Shown: positions 34,297 through 43,352, numbered from the stretch's first letter. The stretch is DNA of 64,000 nucleotides from Acidisoma cellulosilyticum (GCF_020621385.1 NZ_JAESVA010000011.1:62001-126000); one strand, 5' to 3'. A program made the numbers and translations. The notes: a model not told the origin generated them from the sequence alone.

Positions 34297-34759
34297 AAGC
34301 CCGCGCCAGCTTGGCACCGTTGATGGGCAGGCGGGGTTTACACTCCTCGAAATGCTTGTCGTGATCGTCATCCTGGGCCTATCGATCGCCCTTGTGGTAT
34401 CGCGCGGTCCTGCGCGTAGCCTTGGCCTGGATAGTGAGGGCGCCGCCGAAGCCATCGCGCAAAACCTGAGGCTCGCACGATCTGAAGCCATATCCACCGA
34501 TCGTCTGGTGGCGTTCAGCCTTGATCCTTCCAACCGCGTCACGGCTCTGGACGGAAAACCCGGTACGTCTCTGCCGCCAGATGTCAGCGTCGCAATCACG
34601 ACCGCGACCGGCGGGATTGTCCGGTCACAGGCCGCCATCACCTTCGCACCGGACGGCAGCTCCTCCGGCGGACGCGTGATAGTGAGCGCCGGCTCCCGGC
34701 ATCTTCAGGTGCTGGTCGATTGGCTCACCGGACGGGTAAACGTGACCGATGCGCCCTGA
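34286..34759 (+). CDS. gspH: Minor pseudopilin GspH
   Basis: 157 residues. A 17-residue leader ending in Gly is followed by FTLLEMLVVIVILGLSIALVV, the class III signal that prepilin peptidase cuts before Phe. The soluble part fits GspH (LRLARSEAISTDRLVAFSL, ITFAPDGSSSGG). The start appears to be a TTG inside the gspF end, the only good start codon in frame before the leader. Confidence 0.88.
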   Translation: MPGESPRQLGTVDGQAGFTLLEMLVVIVILGLSIALVVSRGPARSLGLDSEGAAEAIAQNLRLARSEAISTDRLVAFSLDPSNRVTALDGKPGTSLPPDVSVAITTATGGIVRSQAAITFAPDGSSSGGRVIVSAGSRHLQVLVDWLTGRVNVTDAP

Positions 34760-35180
34760 TCGTGCGGCGGGGTTTACGCTGTTTGAGGTGATCGTCGCCA
34801 TGATCATAGCGGGCCTGGCCCTCGCGGCGCTTTTCTCAGGCGCGGTGACGGGGCTGCGGTCCGCGAGCTCGGCCAGCCATTACGTCGAGGCATTGGCTCG
34901 TGCCCGATCTCACCTGGCGGTCGCGGGCATAGGCATGCCACTCGCGGATGTGACGCAGGCAGGAGACGATGGCGGCGGTTTCCGCTGGCAGCTTCGTATT
35001 CGCCCGATCGCCACCGAGACGCTTCAGGGTGACGCCGGAAAGATTGGCGGCACCGGCAGAAACCCTCGCATCGCGCTCTACAGGATCGACGTGACCATCG
35101 GATGGACGATGGACGGCGGATTGCGGCAGGTCGACCTCAACACGCAGCGGATCGGCCCCGCCGCGGCTGTCACGCCATGA
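34749..35180 (+). CDS. gspI: Minor pseudopilin GspI
   Basis: 143 residues. Short leader (MRPDRAAG) then FTLFEVIVAMIIAGLALAAL, the prepilin processing and assembly segment with Glu at +5. The size and order (H-I-J) match GspI, part of the pseudopilus tip with J and K. It overlaps both neighbours. Confidence 0.85.
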   Translation: MRPDRAAGFTLFEVIVAMIIAGLALAALFSGAVTGLRSASSASHYVEALARARSHLAVAGIGMPLADVTQAGDDGGGFRWQLRIRPIATETLQGDAGKIGGTGRNPRIALYRIDVTIGWTMDGGLRQVDLNTQRIGPAAAVTP

Positions 35181-35776
35181 TCTGGCGCAGATCGGCCGAG
35201 GATGGCTTTACACTGCTAGAGGTCCTCGTTTCCCTGGTCGTGCTGGCGCTGATCATCCTTGGGCTTGCGCAGGGACTGCGTTTCGGTGTGCTGGCCCTTC
35301 ATCGGCAGTCCAGGGTGATAGACCAGCATGGCGATCTCGACGCCGTGGACCGCACGCTGCGCAATCTGATCGAGCAGATCAATCCAGGAAACGCCCATGA
35401 CGCTCCGCAGATAAAGGGCAACGCGACAAGCATGGAGTTTACCTCCGTGCTTCCCTATGGCGCCGCCGCAGCTCTCACGGATCGTCAGGCAGAAGTCCGA
35501 GTTCTGGTGAATAGCAGTCACCAGCTCATTCTACGCTGGGCCCCCTATAGTCACGCGACGTATATTATGCCACCTCAACCGACCGACACGACGTTGTTAC
35601 AAGGTGTCGAGCGCATCGAACTCAGTTATTGGTCAGGGACGGGCAAGGCTGGCTGGCGTAGTGTCTGGGACCGGCCTGACGTCCCGGCAATCATCCGCAT
35701 CCATATCGTCTTCCTCAACCAGGGCGGATTGCATTGGCCTGATATCGTCGCGGCCCCAAGCCGCAACAGACTTTGA
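35177..35776 (+). CDS. gspJ: Minor pseudopilin GspJ
   Basis: 199 residues from ATG 35177. The leader MIWRRSAEDG is followed by FTLLEVLVSLVVLALIILGL. The longer soluble domain (FGVLALHRQSRV, RTLRNLIEQINP, GVERIELSYWSGTG) is typical of GspJ. Overlaps gspI by ATGA. A 129-base gap with no gene follows before gspL. Confidence 0.87.
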   Translation: MIWRRSAEDGFTLLEVLVSLVVLALIILGLAQGLRFGVLALHRQSRVIDQHGDLDAVDRTLRNLIEQINPGNAHDAPQIKGNATSMEFTSVLPYGAAAALTDRQAEVRVLVNSSHQLILRWAPYSHATYIMPPQPTDTTLLQGVERIELSYWSGTGKAGWRSVWDRPDVPAIIRIHIVFLNQGGLHWPDIVAAPSRNRL

Positions 35777-35905
35777 ATAATGTCGGCAGCCTTGAACAAT
35801 CACCGGCGAGGAATGTGCATCTGTTCTCCTGCAAAGCTCGTAAATCCATTGTCCATCCTGATGTCCTTGCCCTAAGGAGGGCGTGAGGATTCGCAAAAGA
35901 AAGAT

Positions 35906-36952
35906 ATGTCCCTGGCAATTCTGAAGGAATTCATCAGGTGGTGGTTCCAACAGATGCTGGGCCTCCTGCCGCAGAGAATAAGCGGCGGACGGCACTGGGG
36001 TAACGCACTCATTCTGGACATCGGCGTCGATAAGTCACATTTTGTGCTGGTTCGGAGGCAGACGTCTCGGGAAACAACACTCGGACGTTTTGCATGGACT
36101 GAGGCTGGGCTGGCGGCCATTCGACGTGGGCGGCGCGTGCGGGGTTCGTCGCTCGACCTTCTCATACGACTGCCGGCCAAGCATCTGTTGGAACACCGTT
36201 TTCCAATTCCTTTAGCCGCTGAGCGCGATGCTGCGAATTTTTTGCGTTACGAGATTGATCGCGTGACGCCGTTCAACGCCGACGAACTGTTCTGGACATT
36301 CGAAACTGAGGGCCGCGATCGTGTGAATGGTCGTCTGTTCATTCGGCTCAGCATGCTGCCCCGGACCGAACTGGCGGTGCCGATTGCCTGGCTGACAGCG
36401 GCAGGGTTATCGCCCATTGCGATCGCGATGGTCTTGGAGGATGAAGACCCGCGATACCTGCCGCTTGCCGGGACGGCGATCGCTCGCCGGAAGATGCGGC
36501 GGTCCGTCGTTGGATTGGCGGCGGCCTGCGCCGTTATGGGTTTAATGGCCGTCGCTCTGCCCTTCGTTGTTCAGCAAGCACGACTGGAGGGTCAGGCAAG
36601 ACAGTCAGCGGTGCTGCTACCACGCGTGGCGGAGGTATTCGCGCTCCAGGCCCGTATCAAGGGTCAGGCCGCAGGTGCCGATGTGATTGCCGCCGAGCGC
36701 ACCCGTGTTGGTGACGCTCTGCAGGCATTGGCGGCCGTTACCGGGATTATGCCCGACAATTCGTTTTTGACGGCTTTGAGTCTGTCGAAGCGACGCCTGG
36801 CACTGACAGGACAGTCCGGCGACGCTGCGGGCCTGATCTCAGCCTTTTCTCGCGCAAAAACGATCACTGATCCGAATTTCTCCGCGCCGGTAACGGCTGC
36901 GCCGAACGGCCAGGGCAATCTGTTTTCCATCACCGCCAGCGTGGCCCCTTGA
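35906..36952 (+). CDS. gspL: Type II secretion assembly protein GspL
   Basis: 348 residues. The N-terminal cytoplasmic part is actin-like and has the PilM/GspL segment NFLRYEIDRVTPFNADELFW (residues 111-130). One membrane helix follows near residues 200-222, and then a periplasmic PilN-like part to the C-terminus. GspL links the GspE ATPase to GspM and the platform. AAAGAAAGAT before the ATG may be its ribosome binding site. Confidence 0.82.
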   Translation: MSLAILKEFIRWWFQQMLGLLPQRISGGRHWGNALILDIGVDKSHFVLVRRQTSRETTLGRFAWTEAGLAAIRRGRRVRGSSLDLLIRLPAKHLLEHRFPIPLAAERDAANFLRYEIDRVTPFNADELFWTFETEGRDRVNGRLFIRLSMLPRTELAVPIAWLTAAGLSPIAIAMVLEDEDPRYLPLAGTAIARRKMRRSVVGLAAACAVMGLMAVALPFVVQQARLEGQARQSAVLLPRVAEVFALQARIKGQAAGADVIAAERTRVGDALQALAAVTGIMPDNSFLTALSLSKRRLALTGQSGDAAGLISAFSRAKTITDPNFSAPVTAAPNGQGNLFSITASVAP

Positions 36953-37524
36953 TCGCCGGTCTGCCCACGGGGCGACGGGGGCAATGGCTCGCGTTGGCAC
37001 TCACGGTCGCAGTGCTTTTTGCCCTATGGGCGGGGATCGTGGCACCGCTGGTCTTCTGGTACGGTACCCGGTCTGACGAGATTGAGCAGCGTGCGCTGCG
37101 GATAGACCGCATGATACACCTGACGCAGGGCATTCCGGCGCTTCTGGCGCAGGCGGCCAATGCACGCAGTCATCAAAGCGCTTTGCGCAGCGATCTGCTG
37201 CCCGCGTCAAGCGACGCTGTCGCGGCGGCGGCCTTGCAGCAGACCCTTCAGGTTGAGGCGAATGACGTTTCGGCGCCCCTCAGCAGCATCGAGACACTGG
37301 CCGTCGAGCCGCGCGGCAAATATCGACGTATCGCCTTGCGCGTCACGCTATCTGCGACCTGGCCACAGTTTCTCCACCTTCTTCAGGCGTTGGAGCAGGG
37401 AACGCCGCGTGTCTTGATCGATGACCTGCAGCTCAGCGCATCGCCCGTTCTGTCTCGTCCGGCCGGTGTTCCGGTGAATGCGACCTTTACCATCCTGGCC
37501 TTCCGGAAGGCGGATGTCTCATGA
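36949..37524 (+). CDS. gspM: Type II secretion protein GspM
   Basis: 191 residues. A short N-terminus, one membrane helix (about residues 12-35, LALALTVAVLFALWAGIVAP), a helical stretch and a ferredoxin-like periplasmic domain fit GspM. The start is a TTG overlapping the gspL stop. It is the expected partner of GspL. Confidence 0.8.
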   Translation: MIAGLPTGRRGQWLALALTVAVLFALWAGIVAPLVFWYGTRSDEIEQRALRIDRMIHLTQGIPALLAQAANARSHQSALRSDLLPASSDAVAAAALQQTLQVEANDVSAPLSSIETLAVEPRGKYRRIALRVTLSATWPQFLHLLQALEQGTPRVLIDDLQLSASPVLSRPAGVPVNATFTILAFRKADVS

Positions 37525-38216
37525 CGTCCTTCGTTTTCCCCGTGCTGGGCGGTATCGCCACCGTCTTGGCCGCCACGATCGCGATAGAAATCAGCGGCGC
37601 GGGTCACCAGACTGAGAATCTGAAGGCCCTGGCATCGACAGCCCGTCACGACACTGCGTGGTCCGCGGATCTGGACGGCACCGAGAGTTGGCCGAGATGG
37701 ATTGAGATCAGCCTCGCCCGTCCTTTGTTCGAGCCAGACAGGCGGCCGCCGGCGGCAGCAGCCGGCGTTGTGTCGAACGACATGCCGCGATTGACCGGAA
37801 TCATCATCACGCCGACCGCGCGCTCCGCGATCTTCGTCGCAGCGGCGGGCGGGCGGGCGATCGTCGTCATGCAGGGCGCCCGCATCAACGACTTTGTCGT
37901 GAGGTCGATCGACGAGGACAAGGTCACCCTGGTGACGTCAACCGGTATCAGGATCGTGCGTCCGAGCTTCGCCATGTCCAAAGCGTCTTCAGATGGGGAG
38001 ACGGGTTTGCAACCCTTGACCCTCGCGCCCGCGGTTTCGGCCTATGCGCCGTCGCAAACGACCCGCCAGACTATTCCGTTTGCGTCAATTCCTGGCTTGA
38101 ATGGACGACCCTTGGGTCTCGTGGCTAGCCCTGACCAAACCTCGCCTCCTGCTGGAGCTGCACTGGACATCGCGCCAGGTTTGCCGCCCCGCGCCCCATT
38201 CGGAAGTTCGCCATGA
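37521..38216 (+). CDS. Type II secretion GspN/GspC-like protein
   Basis: 231 residues. An N-terminal membrane helix (about 5-25) is followed by SLARPLFEPDRRPP and then a small beta-rich domain (PRLTGIIITPTARSAIFVAA, INDFVVRSIDEDKVTL). This corresponds to the homology region of GspC or the GspN proteins of compact alphaproteobacterial systems. The C-terminal ~75 residues are Pro/Ala/Ser-rich and lack a PDZ domain. It would connect the inner-membrane platform to the secretin encoded next. Overlaps gspM and gspD. Confidence 0.75.
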   Translation: MTSFVFPVLGGIATVLAATIAIEISGAGHQTENLKALASTARHDTAWSADLDGTESWPRWIEISLARPLFEPDRRPPAAAAGVVSNDMPRLTGIIITPTARSAIFVAAAGGRAIVVMQGARINDFVVRSIDEDKVTLVTSTGIRIVRPSFAMSKASSDGETGLQPLTLAPAVSAYAPSQTTRQTIPFASIPGLNGRPLGLVASPDQTSPPAGAALDIAPGLPPRAPFGSSP

Positions 38217-40513
38217 AGCGCCTGCTGACCCTTACATTGGCTTTTTCCATCGTTGGCTGCGCGCAGCAGGCCAGCATGCCGACGGAGCGGCTGTCGCCCC
38301 CGATCCTGCCGTCTTCGGATCACCAGGATTCGCGCGTCGACGGACCGATCGGCGCGACCAATCTTCTGCCAGCCTCCAGCCAGTCCTACGGCGCGCCCGC
38401 GACAGTGTCGCTGCCGGCGACCGCGGACAGCAGCGGTGGCGGCACAGTCTCCCTCGTTTTCTCCGACACGGATATCCGGGAGGTGGTCGCCCAAATCCTC
38501 GGCTCTATTCTCCAGGTGAGTTACACGATTGATCCGGCCGTGCATGGGACTGCGACGCTTCATACGGCTGGCCCGCTGGCCCGTTCGCAACTGCTTCCGA
38601 CGCTGCAGGCCCTTCTGGCGCAAAACGGCGCAACGCTGGTTCAGTCCGGCGGCCTCTATCGCGTTATTCCCACCCCCGCCGGTGTGGCCAGCAGCACGAT
38701 CGCCGGTAGCCCCAATACCTCCGGCAGCCAGCTCTATCAGCTCCGCTATACCTCGGCCGTTGATCTCGCTCGTGTGTTACAACCCTTTGTCGGCCAGAAT
38801 GCCAAGATCATCGCCGATCCGGGCAGTAATAGCCTGGTGATCAGCGGCGATCCCGATACGCGTGCGACCCTGGCGGCCCTGGCGCAGGCATTCGACATCG
38901 ATCTTCTCGCCGGCCAATCCTACGCTCTGCTGCCCACGCCCGAAGGCGCGGCTCAGGATTTCGCGACGTCGTTGCAAAGCGCGCTGCGGAGCCAAGGGGG
39001 TGGCCTGTCGAATATCGTGCGGGTGGTGCCGATGGAGCGGATTAGTTCGGTTCTGGTCGTCGCGTCACAACCCCAGTTCATCCAGCAGGCGCAACGCGTG
39101 TATCAGCTTCTCGTGCGCCAGCAGCGGCTCACGGTACGAAGCTGGCATGTCTATTACCTTCAGGACAGCAAGGCGGAAGACGCGGCTTATATTCTTCAGC
39201 AGGCATTCACGCCGGGCAACATCACGGCGTCGCCGAGCAGTTCGGACCAGAGCAATGCGAGCGCTGGGTCGGAAAGCCACGGCAATGGAACCACGCCGAT
39301 GGCCGATACCGGTAGCGGCGGATCCTCGCTGAACGGTCTTGGGTCTTCTGCCGGCATCGGCACAGGCAGCTCTCTCGCCAGTGGCGGGTCGCAAAGTTCC
39401 GGCGCGTCACCGCAAGGCGCTAGCCAGAGCACGACCCCCGCGCAGACCCCTTCCAATCCGCTGCTCGGCGGTCTGAGCCCGACGGGGGGAAGCGGCGGTG
39501 GCGGCGATGACGCCGGCACGGATGCGATCAGGATCATCCCCGATCCCCAGAACAATTCGGTGATCACCTATACGACGCAGGAGGAGGAGGATGTCGTCGA
39601 GGCGATGCTTCGCAAGATTGATATCCTGCCGCTACAGGTGCGCATCGATGCGACGATCGCTGAGGTGACCCTCAACAACCAGTTACAATACGGGACGCAA
39701 TTCTTTTTCCAGTCCGGAGGCGTCAACGGGATACTCAATAATGCCGCCGCCACGACGTCCTACGCGGTTCCGAGAGCGGTCGCGCTCGCGACCACATTTC
39801 CGGGCTTTATTCTGAGCGGCAACGGCGCCGGCGGCGCGCCCATCGCTCTTCAGGCCCTGCAAGCCGTGACGACCGTGCATGTTCTGTCGTCACCCGAGCT
39901 GATGGTTCTGGACAATCAGACGGCACATTTGCAGGTGGGCGATCTGGTGCCTTACCTTACGTCCAGCTCGCAAAGCACCATTACGACCAATGCGCCGGTC
40001 ATCAACAGCGTGAGTTATCAGCCGACCGGCGTCATCATGAATGTGACGCCGCGCGTCAATAGTGGTGGCCTCGTGACCCTCGATATCTCGCAGGAGGTCA
40101 GCGCGATCGATTCCTCGGTCAGCACCACGACGACGGGAATTTCGTCACCGACCTTCTCAGAGCGCAACGTGACCTCCCGCGTCGTCATCCAGGATGGTCA
40201 GACGGTTGGACTGGCAGGGCTGATCACGGACAGCGCCACGAAAAGCAACTCCGGGATTCCCTTCCTTAAGGATATTCCAATTCTGGGTCTGCTCGCCGGG
40301 ACCCAGAGCAACCAGCGGACAAGGACAGAGCTTCTGGTTCTGATCACGCCCCATGTCTTGTACAACCAGCGGGACGCGCGGGCGCTGACATCGGACCTGG
40401 AGGATTTGCTGAAGAACGCGGCAGCCGTGCCGACGGAGCTTAATGGCCAGCGATCATCCGGGTCGGACGATCCGAATGAGCGCGTGCGCCGGGCCCTGCA
40501 ATTCGGCCAATGA
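38213..40513 (+). CDS. gspD: Type II secretion secretin GspD with its own lipobox
   Basis: 766 residues. The signal sequence ends in IVGC, a good lipobox with Cys16, so the secretin is probably lipidated, as in the liposecretin HxcQ. N-domains follow (VSLVFSDTDIREVVAQILG for N0; N1-N3 to about residue 470). A Ser/Gly/Ala-rich insert lies at about 340-436. The secretin domain occupies about 475-740, with VLSSPELMVLDNQTAHLQVG and VGLAGLITDS. No separate pilotin gene is recognised. Overlaps gspK by ATGA. Confidence 0.93.
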   Translation: MKRLLTLTLAFSIVGCAQQASMPTERLSPPILPSSDHQDSRVDGPIGATNLLPASSQSYGAPATVSLPATADSSGGGTVSLVFSDTDIREVVAQILGSILQVSYTIDPAVHGTATLHTAGPLARSQLLPTLQALLAQNGATLVQSGGLYRVIPTPAGVASSTIAGSPNTSGSQLYQLRYTSAVDLARVLQPFVGQNAKIIADPGSNSLVISGDPDTRATLAALAQAFDIDLLAGQSYALLPTPEGAAQDFATSLQSALRSQGGGLSNIVRVVPMERISSVLVVASQPQFIQQAQRVYQLLVRQQRLTVRSWHVYYLQDSKAEDAAYILQQAFTPGNITASPSSSDQSNASAGSESHGNGTTPMADTGSGGSSLNGLGSSAGIGTGSSLASGGSQSSGASPQGASQSTTPAQTPSNPLLGGLSPTGGSGGGGDDAGTDAIRIIPDPQNNSVITYTTQEEEDVVEAMLRKIDILPLQVRIDATIAEVTLNNQLQYGTQFFFQSGGVNGILNNAAATTSYAVPRAVALATTFPGFILSGNGAGGAPIALQALQAVTTVHVLSSPELMVLDNQTAHLQVGDLVPYLTSSSQSTITTNAPVINSVSYQPTGVIMNVTPRVNSGGLVTLDISQEVSAIDSSVSTTTTGISSPTFSERNVTSRVVIQDGQTVGLAGLITDSATKSNSGIPFLKDIPILGLLAGTQSNQRTRTELLVLITPHVLYNQRDARALTSDLEDLLKNAAAVPTELNGQRSSGSDDPNERVRRALQFGQ

Positions 40514-41316
40514 TGGGTGTCATTCCGGCGAGGACGAGGCAGGAGGGCGGCTTCGCCCTGCTCATCGTGCTTTGGGCCCTTGTCCTGCTGACGCTGATTT
40601 TCACGCGCCTTGTCTCGGCTGGCCGCACAGAAACGGAGGTTGCCTTCAACCTCCGCGCTGCGGCCCAGATGCAGACCGAGGCGGACGGTCTCGTCTATAG
40701 TACGATATTCAGTCTCCTTGGCCCGGCCGCTAGCCAGTGGAAAGCCGATGGCACCATCCACCGCGTCTCGCTCTCGAATGGAAGCGCCGAGATTGCAATT
40801 GTCGATCTCGGTGGCCGGGTTAATCCCAATACCGCTTCAGCGCCGCTCCTGACGGCTTTGCTTCATCAGGTCGGAGCGGACGTGGTCACGGCGGATGCGG
40901 TCGGTGAAGCCATTTCGGATTGGCGTTCTCCTGATGCCCAGGGGCGATTTGAGGCGCCACAGTATCATGATGCCGGGCTGCCTTACATTCCGCCGGGCGC
41001 GCCGTTCAACAGTCTGACGGAAGTCAATCTTGTCTTGGGCATGACCCCGGCGCTCTTTTCCAGGCTGGCACCTCATCTTTCGATCTACAATCGCGACAAC
41101 ACGGACCCGGCGATTGCCGATCCCGCGGTCCGGGCCGCACTGAAACAGGTTGGGATCGATATCGACGCAGCGCAGACAAAGCGTCCGCTCCGAGATGTTT
41201 TTATTACAACGAAGATCGTGTCAAAAGACGGAAAGATCGCAATAAGACAAGCAAATGTCGAATTACAGACGTCGTCTTCAGGCCTTCCATTCAAAGTTCT
41301 CACTTGGGCAGATTAA
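40510..41316 (+). CDS. gspK: Minor pseudopilin GspK
   Basis: 268 residues. A 14-residue leader precedes FALLIVLWALVLLTLIFTRL; as usual for GspK, the +5 Glu of other pseudopilins is absent. The large soluble domain has VDLGGRVNPNTASAPLLTAL and AISDWRSPDAQGRFEAPQY. GspK caps the pseudopilus tip with I and J. It is the last plus-strand T2SS gene before the ferritin-like gene. Confidence 0.9.
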   Translation: MMGVIPARTRQEGGFALLIVLWALVLLTLIFTRLVSAGRTETEVAFNLRAAAQMQTEADGLVYSTIFSLLGPAASQWKADGTIHRVSLSNGSAEIAIVDLGGRVNPNTASAPLLTALLHQVGADVVTADAVGEAISDWRSPDAQGRFEAPQYHDAGLPYIPPGAPFNSLTEVNLVLGMTPALFSRLAPHLSIYNRDNTDPAIADPAVRAALKQVGIDIDAAQTKRPLRDVFITTKIVSKDGKIAIRQANVELQTSSSGLPFKVLTWAD

Positions 41317-41478
41317 AAATGCCAACCCCGAAAAGGCTGTTTTGAATCTGTCACGCGCTCGTGAGAGCAACGCGCTGCGATTTTATTACTTGGACGTTGC
41401 ATCCGGTTTATGTTGCCCATCGTAAAATGGAAGCGTCGCAATTTTTGCGGCAAAAGAACCATGATGGAGGATACCCGA

Positions 41479-42372
41479 GTGGCCGACTCATCCGAGACCA
41501 TCGAAGTCAACCGCGGAACCAATCGTCGCGGCTTAATGAGGAATGTGGGGCTGGGCCTTGCGGGAACAGCCCTTGCCGCCGCTGGTACCGCGGGCCTCGG
41601 TTTGGGCACAACCCCCGCGCGTGCAGACGCGACGCTTGATGGCGAAATTCTGAATTTCGCTCTCAACCTCGAATATCTCGAAGCGGAATTCTATCTCCGT
41701 GCCGTCACCGGCAGCGGCATTCCGTCAAATCTGACAGGCGGCACTGCCACCGTGACGGGCGGTTCTCTCGTTCCGTTCCAAAACACCGCGATTGCTTATC
41801 TTGCCCAGAAGATCGCGGTCGATGAATTGGCACATGTCACCTTCCTGCGAACCGCTCTCGGCTCGGCCGCGGTCGCTGAGCCGAATATCGATCTGAGCGA
41901 CAGCTTTACGACATTGGCCATCGCCGCCGGCCTGATCGTCGCGGGCCAGACCTTCGACCCCTTCTCGAGCGAGACGAACTTCCTGATCGGCGCTTATATC
42001 TTTGAGGATGTCGGCGTCACGGCCTATGCCGGTGCTGCAGCCTCCTTGACGGCGGCCACTCTGCCCTATGCCGCGAGCATTCTCGCGGTCGAGGCATATC
42101 ATGCGGGTGCTATCCGCGGACGTCTCGGCGAAATCGGCGGATCGGCCGCGACAAATATGATCTCGGCGCTTCGCCAGACCTTGTCCGGGGTTGGTGATAA
42201 CGGCCTCAACTACCAGAGCAACATGTTCAACTTCACGAACGTGGACAGCAACGGCCAAGCCTATCGCCGGACTCCGCAGCAGGTGCTGAGCATCGTCTAC
42301 GGTGGCGGCACAAACAATGGTCTATTCTACCCCAACGGCATGAACGGTGCCGTCACGACGACAACCTCCTAA
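41479..42372 (+). CDS. Tat-exported ferritin-like domain protein
   Basis: 297 residues from GTG 41479, chosen because GGAGG at 41466-41470 sits eight bases upstream; ATGs at 41461 and 41464 are alternatives. The signal peptide carries NRRGLMRNVGLGLAGTALAA and ends near PARADA, so it is a Tat substrate. The mature protein is a four-helix ferritin-like fold with paired ExxH motifs (DELAHVTFL and VEAYHAGAI) plus ALNLEYLEAEFYLRA and FEDVGVTAYA as further metal-ligand helices. It belongs to the periplasmic or secreted ferritin-like group related to desiccation proteins. It lies between gspK and gspG, making it a candidate T2SS cargo. Confidence 0.82.
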   Translation: MADSSETIEVNRGTNRRGLMRNVGLGLAGTALAAAGTAGLGLGTTPARADATLDGEILNFALNLEYLEAEFYLRAVTGSGIPSNLTGGTATVTGGSLVPFQNTAIAYLAQKIAVDELAHVTFLRTALGSAAVAEPNIDLSDSFTTLAIAAGLIVAGQTFDPFSSETNFLIGAYIFEDVGVTAYAGAAASLTAATLPYAASILAVEAYHAGAIRGRLGEIGGSAATNMISALRQTLSGVGDNGLNYQSNMFNFTNVDSNGQAYRRTPQQVLSIVYGGGTNNGLFYPNGMNGAVTTTTS

Positions 42373-42382
42373 TCGCCGGTCC

Positions 42383-42419
42383 TGTCAGGCAGCGGATAGG
42401 TATGATCCGCTGCCTGACA
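42383..42419. terminator. Bidirectional terminator hairpin
   Basis: A 15-bp perfect stem (42383-42397 with 42405-42419) encloses a 7-base loop. It lies between the convergent ends of the ferritin-like gene and gspG. The left arm contains GTCAGGCAGCGGAT and the right arm its exact complement. No long T tract flanks it on either side. Confidence 0.75.
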
Positions 42420-42427
42420 ATCTCTCC

Positions 42428-42943
42428 TCAATTGCAAATTTGGGCGTCGCCTGAAGCCGTTCCGCTCGGACCCAGGGAACATAGATCGTAATCGTGACCG
42501 CTTCTCTCCGAAGGAGACCGGTACACGTAAGGATGGTTCCACGGATCCAGCGGCGATTGCGAGGATTGCAGATAGGGGCCGTTCCAATTGCCGACATCGG
42601 CGGGGGCCTGGACCAGCGCCCCTAATCCTTGGTCTGTCGACGGATAGCTCCCTACGTCAAGCTTGTACATGTCGAGCACGGATTGCAGCCGGGCAATCGA
42701 CTGATGGGCGATGGATACGCGCGCACCGCCGAGTTGCCGCAAGACCGCGGGTGCAACGAACCCGATAAGAAGCCCCAGGATGACAATAACGACCAGGAGT
42801 TCGAGGAGCGTGAACCCATCGTCGCTCCTGCTGCCACGCGGCGTCTCCTGAGGACCGGTCTCATTTCCGGAAATCCGCGTATTTACACGGCATCCTGGAT
42901 GAGTAAGCTTCCTGAGGATGGCTGCGAAGGCTCCTGGCATCAT
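42428..42943 (-). CDS. gspG: Major pseudopilin GspG, cysteine-pair variant
   Basis: 171 residues from ATG 42943 (AAGGA upstream). The leader is unusually long (about 43 residues) before FTLLELLVVIVILGLLIGFV. The body fits GspG: MYKLDVGSYPSTDQGLGALV and PWNHPYVYRSPSERSGHDYD. The C-terminal loop, which binds calcium in classical GspG (SLGADG...), reads SLGPSG here. It is bracketed by Cys155 and Cys170, suggesting a disulfide in place of calcium. It is the only core pseudopilin gene on the minus strand. Confidence 0.9.
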   Translation of the reverse strand: MMPGAFAAILRKLTHPGCRVNTRISGNETGPQETPRGSRSDDGFTLLELLVVIVILGLLIGFVAPAVLRQLGGARVSIAHQSIARLQSVLDMYKLDVGSYPSTDQGLGALVQAPADVGNWNGPYLQSSQSPLDPWNHPYVYRSPSERSGHDYDLCSLGPSGTASGDAQICN

Positions 42944-43352
42944 GATTCCTTTTCTTTCTTGTATGGCGCTAGTCGCATCAATATACAATTTGCCGCCACG
43001 GGTTCTGCCGGCGATCAATGCCGTTGAAGGGGGTCGTGTCGGCACTATTCATGAAAACCTTGATCACTCACAGGATCTCGGTGTCATGCAAATCAATACG
43101 CTGTGGATTCACCCACTGGCTCTTTACAGCCGTCGGGCTGATTTGGATGTGAGAAACAGGCTGATTGCCGATCCATGTTTCAACATCGCGGCCGCAGGCG
43201 CCATTCTGTCCAGCTATCTTGCCGAGGAGCATGGCGACCTCATGCGCGCGGTGGGTGACTACCACTCCCACACGCGTTTGCTCAATCTCTCCTACCGCGC
43301 GAAGGTCATTCGCTCCGCGGCAAGGCTTTTTGAACCTGTGCCTGGCCGTTAG
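42942..43352 (+). CDS. Lytic transglycosylase (SLT, VirB1/IagB type)
   Basis: 136 residues from ATG 42942, or 144 from ATG 42918. A short hydrophobic N-terminus (MIPFLSCMALVASIY) may be a signal sequence. The catalytic Glu lies in PAINAVEGG, and the family's GVMQINTLWI and ADPCFNIAAAGAILSSYL segments follow. Such small transglycosylases open peptidoglycan for secretion machines. The gene starts inside the 5' end of gspG on the other strand, so the two start codons overlap, and its role is most likely to help the T2SS cross the cell wall. Confidence 0.85.
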   Translation: MIPFLSCMALVASIYNLPPRVLPAINAVEGGRVGTIHENLDHSQDLGVMQINTLWIHPLALYSRRADLDVRNRLIADPCFNIAAAGAILSSYLAEEHGDLMRAVGDYHSHTRLLNLSYRAKVIRSAARLFEPVPGR

